From contig MNCI01030588.1 in NCBI GenBank assembly GCA_015680685.1, positions 65,011 through 129,010 on the forward strand: a stretch of 64,000 nucleotides of DNA, read 5' to 3'. This document shows, piece by piece, positions 1-10,179 of this stretch. The DNA comes from Gnetum montanum. Lineage: Eukaryota > Streptophyta > Gnetopsida > Gnetales > Gnetaceae. The position numbers and the translations under genes are program-made. The notes under the pieces were generated by a model. It ran no database searches. It saw only the letters and a list, made by a program, of their open reading frames with translations, and was not told the DNA's origin. Positions within the stretch are counted from its first letter, which is position 1. Every line of letters begins with the position of its first letter.

Positions 1-236
1 AATATTATTTTCCACTGCCATCAGGAGTAGCATTAGAATTAGAACACATCATACACCTCATCTAGACTAAACCATACGTGACATATGCAAAACTAGTCTA
101 GATGGGAAGACAGCGAACTGCGACCTAAGGATAACTATCTAGGTGCCACAACTAGTCCATCTACGGAGTTCGACCGGATCGCGCGTGCGACGCTCGTTTC
201 GTATGGTTGAGTGTAGGGGTACCTCGCCACTCATCA
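1..236 (+). mobile_element. Right end of a plus-oriented LTR, cut by the window edge
   Basis: The segment ends in CCTCGCCACTCATCA and is a close inverted copy of 6935-7175, which is the 3' end of the minus-oriented LTR described below. It therefore reads as the last 236 bases of a related LTR in plus orientation. No primer-binding site follows it. Instead the minus-strand accessory ORF resumes directly at 237. The simplest reading is that a related element inserted into that ORF in the opposite direction, leaving this as its 3' LTR or a solo LTR. The target-site duplication cannot be tested because the left end lies outside the window. Confidence 0.75.
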
Positions 237-2882
237 CTAATGTTCCAATGTTTGATAGAGTCAGCACTTCCCATGGGTAGGGTAGTTGCGGAAACATTTG
301 ATTTGCCTTGACATACCAAGCCGCAAACAACCGTCGTTCCTCCTCATAGGCTCTAGCTTTGTCTTTGTATTCTTGGAAATCTACAAACCATCGAGCCAAA
401 TCTGTTGCAATACCTTTTTGTCCCTGGTAGCTTTCTTTAACCACCTTAAGTTCAGAATTTGCAATCTCTAGTTTTTGCAATATCTTCTTGTGTTCTGCAA
501 ATTCTATTTCATATTTGTTGTAGGTGGTGGCTACCTGTTGCTCAAGCTTTGTTCTCAAGTGCCCTGCTGTTAACATGGCAAGGTTGGCATACCATAGGTT
601 TGCCAACTCCATGTATTCTGTAAGGTCTTGGATCTGCAGGTCCTGGTTCTTAACTTCCGCCTAGCGGGCAAATGCATATGTGTCCAATATGGCCCGCCAG
701 TCAGTGTGTTGAGCACTAATAGCGTTGATGTGGGCCTTGGCCATATGGATCTCCTTTTCAATGATCTATTTGTACATCCCCACCTAGTCTTGGAAGTGCT
801 CCTTTAGCTTTTCATGTTGTTTAGCCTCATTTTGCCAAGCACTAATTTCAACAGCTATCTTTTGGCGGATGGCGCGTACCTCCTCCATTAAGAGGGTTCG
901 GTTCTCCCTGGCAAAATCATTCATGTCTTCATTGACCCGAATGAATTGTTCTTGCAATTGATGAAAATTTTTTTGACAACATTCTTTTGCTTTTCCACGA
1001 TGATCAACTAAAGGTTGTCAAGAACAAGCTACTTGTTTTCCTCTTGTAAGGCCTTAAGTACCTTTGTATGCGCATGAGTTTGCACTTGTGCTGTAGAGGC
1101 ATCCCAAACAACCTTCTCTTTTTCTTCTGCCACCTTCTTATTTTCCATTAGTAGTTTGGTCAGTTGCTCAATTTTGAAACTATCCAGCTAGTTTGCAGGG
1201 ACAAATTGCAAAGGGTCCCACTGTACTGCTTGTAGGGCCACGAGCTTTTCTTGCAATTTTTGCACCTCTGCTTCAGCATGCTCGACCCTCGCCTCTGTCA
1301 AGACCAACTTTCCTTTGGTAGAAATGAGGTCTAATTGAATTTTCGTAACATCCTGAGGGATGTTAAATAGGGATGTCATTACTTGTCCTATTTGTAGCAA
1401 TTGATCAAGTACATCCTCATGTTCCGTAGGAGTTATTGAGGTTCCGAAAAAAGTTTGAGCATCCCATGCTCCTGTGAGATCTTCCGGTGGCACAACAGGT
1501 ACATTGAACGATTCTTTAATGTGGTCTACGACCACTTCTACGACTCCCATTGCATCTTGATGTTGCATGACCACCACTGTGGCCCCTTCACCAATTTCTA
1601 ATTGCACTTGGAAAGATGTAGCGTTCCCTGAGATTTGTTGTAACCAAGCACTTTCTCCTCCTCCTATATGGATGGACACTTTACCCCTTGCACGATCCAA
1701 CAAAACCATGGACTGTATGGCATCGTTAATGATGCGAAAGAGATTTGCATCATCACGACTTCCCCAACTGATCGTCTCAGCGATGGCCTTAAGATGGCTC
1801 ATCGACGGTCTGTAATCTTGCGACGGCGGTGGTTGATCCTGGCCCGTGCTAGGCCCTACTTCTTGTTGTTGGCTGGGCCCCATACTTGGAGGTTGGCTAG
1901 GTCCTGTAAGTTGGGTTGCAGCTAGCCTTGTCATCTATTCTTTTTCTTGTTCTGGTCCCAACGTCTCACCAATGATTTTCCTTGCAATTGGTGGCTTTAA
2001 CAATTTAGCATATGAAGCATTTTTTGCTTTTTGGAGGACATCATTAGTGTATACCATCATGTCGGCACAACTTTCTGATACAACAAGGGAAGGGTAATAC
2101 AAGCTTTCCTATCTTTCATTCTTCAAACCACCTCAGGATCTCTGTGAAATATAGATGAGGTAGGTTAGCATTAATCTTTCCCATCAACAATGCACACCCC
2201 CTTGCCGCATATGTTGACATCCTTTTTAGGTCCTTCATGGGGAAGAGGTGATACGTTCCAATTTTGAAATAGATCCTCTCTTCTATTTGTCAACTCTCCA
2301 AATGTCTTATCCTTGCCATATGCCCTTTCCAACCAAACTCGTCATGCATCAGGGTCTGAATGAGTAGATAACTGAGCAACCTTTGGCCCTATATTCGAAA
2401 GGTTTAATACTTCTGAAATGGCCTGCATAGAGAAATCAACTGTCACACCACAAGTGTTAACAGTGGTATCTTGTTCTTTGTTGTGCCAGAATTGGTACGT
2501 TTCCCCTAGGTACCAGGCACTGCTTGCAGAGAGGATAGGCCATAAGGGAGATCCTCTGAGGTGATCCCTAACAGCCTCAGGAGAAAATTCTGTGAAAGAT
2601 TCAAAATTTAATTCCACAATCATCGCAGTGAATGTGGACCTTTCGTGGATAGCCTAAACACAATCTTGGGGCAACATGAGATGTTGTCCCTGTTCAAGCG
2701 CAACAGCAGCTCCTCCTTCTACCTGCCCTAATTGTACAGTAGCAGGGTCTTCTTGATGAATGCCAAATTATTTTTTCTCCTGCTTTGCATGTTGTCTGGC
2801 AGGGACTTGTTCTTTGCCTCTCTTAGGTCGTTTGCTTCCACCTTGAGCAGGACCTTCCTCTTGTCCACGTTTCAGGGCCATC
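237..2882 (-). pseudogene. 3' accessory ORF of the minus-strand gypsy-like element (broken)
   Basis: The start is an ATG at 2882, preceded on this strand by a splice-acceptor-like TTACAG. The reading frame continues with stops and shifts to 237. It has three recognisable parts: a Lys/Arg/Gln-rich N terminus, a domain with the motif WYLGETYQFW (about 2480-2530), and a central part with LQQISGNATSFQVQLEIGEG (about 1590-1650), followed by heptad-rich coiled coil. The same order and motifs occur in the plus-strand element at 19932-22480, so this is element-encoded and not a host gene. The last roughly 100 codons are missing because another LTR replaces them. Function is unknown. I recall retroelement accessory proteins of the 'putative plant transposon protein' type as possible relatives, but this needs a profile search. 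Confidence 0.6.
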
Positions 2883-4779
2883 TGTAATCACATGGGCCAA
2901 GCATTAGCAAGGTTGTTTCTGAAGTTAAGTTATACCTTAATGCTTGCCTTAATTAATTTATTTTATCTCCGTGTGATGTTTCCCGAAAGATTATAATAGT
3001 GAGTCCTTTTTACTTAGGTGGTTTCGAAATTTTAGTTTCCCAGTATAACTAAGGGAATCAAATTATTTTCGGCATAATTATCCTTAATATTATAACTAAT
3101 TACCCTTGATAATGTCCTTTAGGAAATGAAAATTTCCAAAAAATTTATGCACTATTTGGCATGTGTCCCTCCCCCACAACTAAGCTGAACACTCCGGGTT
3201 CAAGTAGGTTCAGACGGAATGAAAATCGGAGTACCAACAAGCGAGATATAGGTACAAAAGCAATGGTCTCACAATCGCAAGTCGTAGAGAAAAATTTGAA
3301 AAACTCCCCCACGTGAATAGTGGAAAATTATGGTAAGTGTTGCAGGGGGGTCACGTATAAATAGTTTAATGTGACGCAATATCGCGTATGTGATATCGTG
3401 TCAGCTGTGATATCACATATGCAATATCGCGGCCTATCGATGTTTAGGCTAAGGGGAAAATGCCAAATTTTGAAGGTTTTTCCAGAATTAAAAATGGAAA
3501 TGAAGGACATGTGGGCACGTATTAAAGGGTCCAAGGTAATTTAGGTAGTTTTGAAGGCACAAATAATGATATGTGGGTGGAACTAAGCAACAAGGCCTTG
3601 GGTGGTAAGTGAGAGAAAAAGGCCATGTGATGGTTCATAGGAACGTTGAAATTTGGAGGGATAGTAATAAGGGAAAGAATATCGTGGAAAAATACACTAA
3701 GGGTAATAAACGATGTTGTGAGCTATGTTATAAGTGAAAATTACAAAAGATTACACAAGTGGGTCCTCCCCAAAGCAGGTTCCAACCTATAATGCCCTTG
3801 TGTAACCACACTTAAAAGTGTCCGTGGGCACTAGAAGGGTCAAATGTAATTTGCACTAGTTCCACAAAACACACACATGTGAATATCATTGGAATGAGGT
3901 AAGAATTCTACGCTATACGAGACTCAAACAATAGTTACATGAACAGCGAGATGAGACAGACTATAGAAGGGATTGCAAAGAAGGGGGCATGAGGTAACTG
4001 ACCTAGGGCACAATGAATCCTATGTGTAAAGCATGATTAATGTGTCATTAACCCATCATTCCAAGATCACGACCAAGTCCATTCCTCTGATCAGTGACAC
4101 CACATTATTTCATCCCATGATGAGCAACTATGAGAGTACCATAACAACAAGGTGTACGATCACTTGGCATTTTGTTCAAGGGAGGAGTGATTTTTTCTTT
4201 GTGGCACATTTGTTTTTTTTTTTCTCTTCTCTCTTTTTTAAATGTTGAATCCAGAGAAGCCACCAACCTTCAAGCATGGGTGCATGTCTTTCCAGTGGGA
4301 CCCCCTAGAATAGCATTGGATTTTTGAGTGCCTTTTGATTACTCTTACTCCCATTTTGCGTTAGATCTACAAGGATCTTAGTACAACCACTTTTCATGAT
4401 AACTCTCATAGACGTCACCAAAGAGAATCCACAAGTCCCCTTGATGTCACACCCTAATCATTCCCTCTTGGTCCATCCTTCTTCATTCTGGGTACAATGA
4501 ACACAAAATTAATTTTAAGTTTTAAGAATGTTAAGAATATCACTGTACCCTCGAACAGAACCTCTTATTTGTAGAATGGATGAGTGGGTTTAATGGGCTC
4601 ACTGTCCACATAATTGATCACTCAAGACTTGATCACATAGAACACACCTCAACCAATGAGCCACATGAGTGTTTTATTTGTAGATGAGATTACTTATAAA
4701 AGATAAAAAGACAAAAAGATAAAACAATAAATTAAAAGGTGAAAAACTGGAAAACAAAAGGTTGAAAAATTAAAGAAAC
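2883..4779. other. Non-coding interior of the minus-strand element; no pol recognised
   Basis: Between the gag remnant and the accessory ORF, where protease, RT, RNase H and integrase would lie, I see no pol motif on either strand. The stretch is AT-rich with homopolymers, for example the T-run near 4210. It contains the hairpin listed separately. Short open frames here look random. Confidence 0.5.
3376..3430. repeat. Imperfect palindrome with 22-nt arms
   Basis: The arms at 3376-3397 and 3409-3430 are near-perfect reverse complements, built on GCAATATCGCGTATGTGATA, separated by 11 nt. One arm recurs with a single difference at 7672-7697, inside the 5' LTR of the same element near its outer end. 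Shared LTR and interior motifs could be regulatory or recombination remnants. Confidence 0.7.
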
Positions 4780-6790
4780 AAAAAAACATTTATTAATTCT
4801 ATATTGTTAGAATGGAGGATACCCTCCATAACTAAACAATTGAGCATGGCTAGAATTAATAAATGGAAGGTTAGGATCCTTGCATGTTGGAAATATTGAA
4901 ACTCGGTCACACTTACCCCATTAGGGTTCACACACTTGATTATAGTAAGCATAGTGGGGCAATTTATGGGATGTGGTTCCCAGATAACGAGTTGACCCAT
5001 TATGATACTTGGGATTGTAAGATGGTATGCAAGGATCAGGATGTCACTCTCCATGGCTATATTCATTGGTCCATATGGTTGTTGGAGTTTTGATTGGTGG
5101 CCCTAATGAAGTAACACGAGGCGTTGGGTTCGAAGAGAAGGATGCACCACAGTGTTGGGCTTGTGCTGAGTTGAAGGATGCAGTGGCCTTGGAATTGTGT
5201 TGTCCCTTCCTATGGTCATGTTTAAAGAAGGGATGCTTTTGATGTTGAGGAGGCCTCACACTGCTATTGGCAGTAGTAGCACAAGTAACGTTCGTGGATT
5301 GTTGTCATGGTGCAGAAACTTCAGGAATAGTTGGTGGCGATGTAGAAGGAGGGAAAGGATGAGAATGTTAAAATTTTAGAGAAGTGTAATGTACACGAGG
5401 CGGTGGTTGTGTTGATGACATGGGTTGATAGTATTGAGGAGAATGACAATGCGGCGAGATAGAGTATGTTGACCCACTTGGGGATATAGGATGTTGGACT
5501 AGATAAGCATTTGGATTCGGATAATACAAAGGGTCTCTCCAGTTTAGGGATGGTTTCCCCCACGAGTAGGATTGTTGCCACTATGATCGAACATAGTATC
5601 TTTGTACGAACTCTAGATGTAACGTGCTTCCCCAATGCTCATAGAAATGTAACAAGATTGGGCATTGGCCCTTGGGGTGATCGTACAGGCAAATGTTGCA
5701 TTCATATGTATGATCGGCAATTGAGCTCTTATTTTCTTCTTCCTTCTTTCCAAATGTCTAATGATATTTTGTCCTACTTCTCGGGTTATCAAAACTCTAT
5801 CTCCAATAATGTCGATAAATTCTCCACACTTTTTATGTGTCCATTCCAACATCTTATTGATCTTTTCCTCGACTTCTTCTAGTGATTGTTGTGTTGGCAA
5901 AGATGATTTTTCCTCCTTGAGATAGGTTGATTTCTCCTTTTTATGATTATGGACCTTTGTTAATTTGAGATTTTAGTCCCGTTGACGTTTTTCAACACTC
6001 TCCCATCTAGCCATTTCTCCTTCTTCTTTTGCTACCTGCTTAATAAGCTCTTTGACTTGATGGGTCCATAGTTTGTATAGTTGACCTTGGCCATACATCC
6101 CTAAGGTTTCTCTTGTTGCATCATGAAGCCCATCAATGATATGGTACATTAGCCTTTCCTTGAAGAACTCATAGCCTGGACAGTTGTTTAACAGTGCATA
6201 ATATCTTTCTAATGCCATGTCTAAGGGTTCATGTTATGCTTGTTTCCACTCTTGGATTTGTTTCCTCAAGGTTGACACTCTTGCGTAGGTTTGATATCTT
6301 TCGTTAAATAGTTCTACCATTGTTGGCCAATGTCCTATTGAATTTGGTTTTAACGATCTATACCATACTTTTGCTTGGCCAATGAGTGTCATAGGAAAGA
6401 GCTTGAGTTTTTTCCAACCATTATCAATGTTGTTCCATGTGCAGGCATCATAGAAGGCTTGTAAATGTTGGTGCGAATCTAAGTCATAGCCTCCTTCAGA
6501 AATTGAGAAAGTTGTTTAAATCGAACCTAGGTAGGCGGCTCTCTTTACGATGCCTACAGGAGATTTGAACAGCCTCTTGTATTTGCGTTAGGCTTGTAGT
6601 GGCCAATGGGGGTTCATTGTCATCAAGTAAGTTATGCTTTTGTGCATTGGGACGATGTTGCCTTTGTTTATGTTTATAAGAAACCCCCACCTTGAGTTGC
6701 GTACTCCAATCTTCGTTGTCATATAATTCGTTGGTTCTCAAATAAATTTCCTCACTAGGTGTGGCATTATTATACTCTTATAGGAGAGGC
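4780..6790 (-). pseudogene. gag remnant of the minus-strand Ty3/gypsy-like element
   Basis: The frame is broken but reads as gag from about 6790 down. An N-terminal segment carries DDNEPPLAT, also seen in the plus-strand element near 10950. A capsid-like segment with LNNCPGYEFFKERLMYHIID (about 6190-6120) is the region that in plant gypsy gags precedes the nucleocapsid. Next comes a Lys/Arg-rich stretch with KEEGEMARWESVEKRQRD, matching 11520-11575 of the plus element, and then a Pro/Gln/Ser/Tyr-rich tail. Frames are split near 5900 and 5600. Gag would form the virus-like particle. This copy cannot encode a whole protein. Confidence 0.65.
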
Positions 6791-6915
6791 ATGATTGTGA
6801 AATTGTGTGTGACTTTATACGTGACTTTTTATAATTATTTTTTTCCTAAAAGATATATCATTAATTCCTATACAATGACCTTGTATGATATAACTAATCT
6901 AGATAACTAGCACCG

Positions 6916-6933
6916 TCCCCGACAACAGCGCCA
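6916..6933 (-). other. Primer-binding site, minus-strand element
   Basis: Directly inside the LTR end, after one T, the minus strand reads TGGCGCTGTTGTCGGGGA. This starts with the TGG that pairs with the tRNA CCA end and differs at two positions from TGGCGCCGTTGCCGGGGA, a PBS common in plant retrotransposons. It fixes the orientation of the element and shows that 6935-7720 is its 5' LTR. Confidence 0.8.
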
Positions 6934-6934
6934 A

Positions 6935-7720
6935 TGATGAGTGGCGAGGTACCCCTACACTCAACCATACGAATACAAGTGTTTCACAGGTGATCCAGTC
7001 GAACTCCGTAGATGGGCTAGTTGTGGTATCCAGATAGTTATTCTTAAGTCGTAGTTTGCTGTCTTCCCACCTGGACTAGTATCAACTTGTCACGTATGGT
7101 TTAGTCCAGAGTGAGGTGTATGATGTGTTCCTATACTAATGCTACTCCTGGGTGTAATGGGAAATGATATTAACTAAGCTAAGAGAGAGAGAGAGAGAGA
7201 GAGAATCATAGCCTAAGTGTGATGAGCATCCGTTCCTTAATCATCCGTACACATCTTGGACTTCGTGCTTGGCTATCACTAGGATTACCAAGCGCAAATC
7301 CTAGGTACACTACTGGGTTACCAAGTAGTCATACTTAAATGCTTGTAATCAATTCGTACTCATTCCACATTTAACAAGAGTTTAGGGTGAAGATATATTA
7401 ACTAAGAAAGCAATAAATAATAATTAAATAAATAATTAATCTAAGTGAATGCTGCAATGATGAAGTAATCTCAATCTTTATTTCCGGTCATGTGTGTGTC
7501 CAAGTACGTCACACTCGAATAAGGATGTCGTACAATTACAATCACCACACTGTGGGCATACACTGGGAGAGAAGGGTTGAGAGAGAAACTACATAAAACT
7601 TAACACTTAAACTAAGAACTAACTCCTTATTGGATTTGTCTACCTCTTATGTATAGATGAGAAGACAAGCTGCAATATCGCGTACGTGATATCGTGATTA
7701 ACTAAAATGGTGACTCATCA
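6935..7720 (-). mobile_element. 5' LTR of the minus-strand gypsy-like element (786 bp)
   Basis: On the minus strand the LTR begins TGATGAGTCACC at 7720 and ends CCTCGCCACTCATCA at 6935, so it has TGATGA/TCATCA ends. It shares the block around 7265-7335 (a GGTAA-type doublet, 'TTGGTAACCCAGTA' on the minus strand) and the AATAAAGAT-type motif near 7470 with the LTRs at 9153-10002 and 63371-64000. These are members of one LTR family with different degrees of divergence. The 265-bp tandem array begins immediately beyond 7720. Confidence 0.75.
7182..7204. repeat. (GA)n microsatellite
   Basis: About eleven AG units lie inside the LTR. They probably arose after insertion, since the related LTR at 9153-10002 lacks them. 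Confidence 0.9.
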
Positions 7721-9145
7721 ATACTTTAGTGAAAATATGAGCTTCCAATCATTTGAAACTCTTCTGGAAAGTGTTTTACATAATCCTGCAAGCAAGTGTG
7801 TCTAGCATTGCTCATGTAGTACCTTCTAGAAGCATTCCAACAACCAGAAGCTCCCATTTCCCTTAGAATCACTACTTCCGATTGATAGGAAGGTTGCTAG
7901 CAATATTTTTCAATGGACTGCGACTTACTACTAGTAGCAGTTTATTGACAATAGCTTCCAAAATTTTATGCTTCCAGTGATCTGCACTTTAGTGCAAATC
8001 AAAGCATCCAATCATTCAAGGCTCTTTTGGAGAGTGTTTTACACTATCCTATAAGAGGGTGCATCTAGCACTAGCTATGCAATAGCTTTCGAAAGCATTC
8101 TAGTAACCAAAAGCTTCCATTTCTCTTGAAATTACTACTTTCAATTGATGAAAAGGCTTCAAGTAGTATTGTTAAAAGGACTGCAACTGATTGATAGTAG
8201 TAGTCTATCTGCAACCACTTTCAAAAAGGATTTTGCATCAAGTGATCTACACTTTAGTGGAAATTAGAGCTTTCGATCATTTGAGGCTCTTTTAGAGAGT
8301 GTTTTACACTAGCTTGCAAGTGGGTGTGTTTAGCACTACTTACACAGGACCTTCCAGAAGTGTTCTAAAACCTAGAAGCTACCATTTTCCTTGGAATCAC
8401 TACATCTGGTTGATGGGAAGGCTTCCAATAGTATATTTAAATGGATTGTGATTAACTACCAGTAGCAGTCCATCCACAACCACTTTCGAAAAGGGTTCTA
8501 CTTTCAGTGATCTACACTTTAGTGGAAATTGGAGCTTCTGGTCATTTAAGGCTCTTTCGAAGAGTCTTTTACACTATCTTCCAAGTAGGTGCATCTAGAA
8601 CAACTTGAGTAGTACCTTCTAAAAGCGTTCTGGCAACCTTAAGCTCCCATTTTCCTTGCAATCATCACTTCAGGTTGATGGGAAAGCTTCTAGTAATATA
8701 TTTCAATTGATTGCAACTGATAGCCAATAGTAATCTGCCCATAGCCACTTTTGGTAAGGGTTTTGCTTTCGGTGACCTACACTGTAGTCAAAATTGAAGC
8801 TTCCAACCATTTGAGGCTTTTTTGGATAGTGTTTTACACTATCTTACGAGTGGATGCATCTAGCACTACTCATGTAGTACCTTCTGAAGGCATTCTAGCA
8901 ACTGAAAGCTTCTATTTTCCTTGGAATCACTGCTTCTGGATGATAGGAAGGCTTCTAGCAGTATTTTTCAAAGGACTGTGATTGATTGCCAATAGTAGTC
9001 TATCCATAGCCACTTCTAGAAAGGGTTATGCTTCCATTGATCTACACTATAGTGAAAATTAATGCTTCTGATCATTTGAGGCTCTACATGATAGCTTTTT
9101 ACACTATCTTGTGAGTGGGTGCATCTAGCAATTTCGGTTCTCGCA
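7721..9145. repeat. Tandem array, 265-bp unit, about 5.3 copies
   Basis: The motif TGATCTACACTTTAGTG recurs at 7978, 8243, 8508, 8773 and 9038, exactly 265 bp apart each time, with a partial copy starting at 7721. Each unit also contains GTTTTACACTATCTT, GGTGCATCTAGCA, a GAAGCTCCCATTTTCC block and CAGTAGCAGTC. Copies look roughly 80% alike by eye, with many C/T and G/A differences. The array starts abruptly at the minus-strand LTR and ends about 10 bp before the plus-strand LTR at 9153. No coding capacity is seen. Confidence 0.88.
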
Positions 9146-9152
9146 TGTGTTG

Positions 9153-10002
9153 TGATGAAGCATCATGGTTGGCCATGTCGATGTAGGGTTTGACCCATTG
9201 ACATGTACCCATAAACAAGGCTCCCTATTTTGCCTATAAATACATGCTCACCAACTGCATTTATGGCATAAGTCTCATAGTTGTAGTGAAGCTCTAGTAG
9301 TTTTTCCACTTGAAAGTTAGAATATTTTCTTAGTACTCACAGTAGGAGTTAAAGAGTGTATGGATATTTATTCGAGCACTATTGTACCTAAGCACTGCAA
9401 TATGTGCAATAATAAAGATGAGATTTTTGATAAACCTTGCAGCACTTTGAAATAGATTAATTATTTCCTTTATGCATTTAATATTTTAAACAATTTTCTT
9501 TAATAATTTAAGGAATTAAAGTAATTAAATTAAGCTAGATTAAGATAAATTAAATAGCAATTAATTAAGCACATAAGTATACCACTTTAAGCATACGCTT
9601 AATGCTTGGTAATCCCAGTAATGCTTAAAATTTGGTAACCCAGTAGCGTTAAACGTGTTCTAGATGTGTATGGCAAGTGGAAATAGATGCTTATGTTAGG
9701 ATTAGTTAAATGTTAATTGGTTAGAATAAATTAGCAATTAAATATATAATTATTTATTCTTTATTCTTAGGTGACTTAGAACATAAAACATAAAAATGAT
9801 AAAAATAATATGCCTTAGTTGCACTTAACCGTATCTTTGCATTTCAAAAGTGTAATTGGGAAGACAATGATTGCAATAATTAGTTTCACCTCTTAGAGAC
9901 TAGTGTACTTAGAAGGTTATAAGTCCACGAAATTGGACCAGATCGTGTGTGAATGCTTAGTGATTCATATGATTGGGCATAGGGTCTACTCACCACTCAT
10001 CA
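9153..10002 (+). mobile_element. 5' LTR of the plus-strand Ty3/gypsy element (850 bp)
   Basis: It begins TGATGAAGCATCATGG and ends CACCACTCATCA. A TATA box, CTATAAATAC, lies at 9234-9243, and AATAAAGATGAG near 9410 is a candidate polyadenylation region. It matches 22719-23610 throughout, except that the 3' copy has about 50 extra bases near 22750-22800 and lacks the last 14 or so bases. The divergence between the two LTRs indicates an old insertion. Confidence 0.9.
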
Positions 10003-10003
10003 T

Positions 10004-10021
10004 TAGCATCATTGCTAAGGA
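10004..10021 (+). other. Decayed primer-binding site
   Basis: One base inside the LTR, TAGCATCATTGCTAAGGA aligns without gaps to TGGCGCCGTTGCCGGGGA. All seven differences are G to A or C to T. This is what deamination of a methylated PBS would leave. Confidence 0.7.
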
Positions 10022-10179
10022 CTTGTAATTTGATACATGCGCTATTTAGAACTTAGTGAAAATTATTTAAGATCATTGGAATGAATCCTAAAGTTGAAAT
10101 CATTCAAACAATAATTATTATTATACTTAATGCACATTGTTATTTTTCTTCTAAGTGAAAATATCTTCTTCTCACAGGC

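Noticed and set aside
5511-5882. 123-aa plus-strand frame
   Set aside because: It is antisense to the gag remnant, with no recognisable domain.
7721-9145. CRISPR-like array
   Set aside because: The units are 265 bp, wholly repetitive without unique spacers, in a plant genome.
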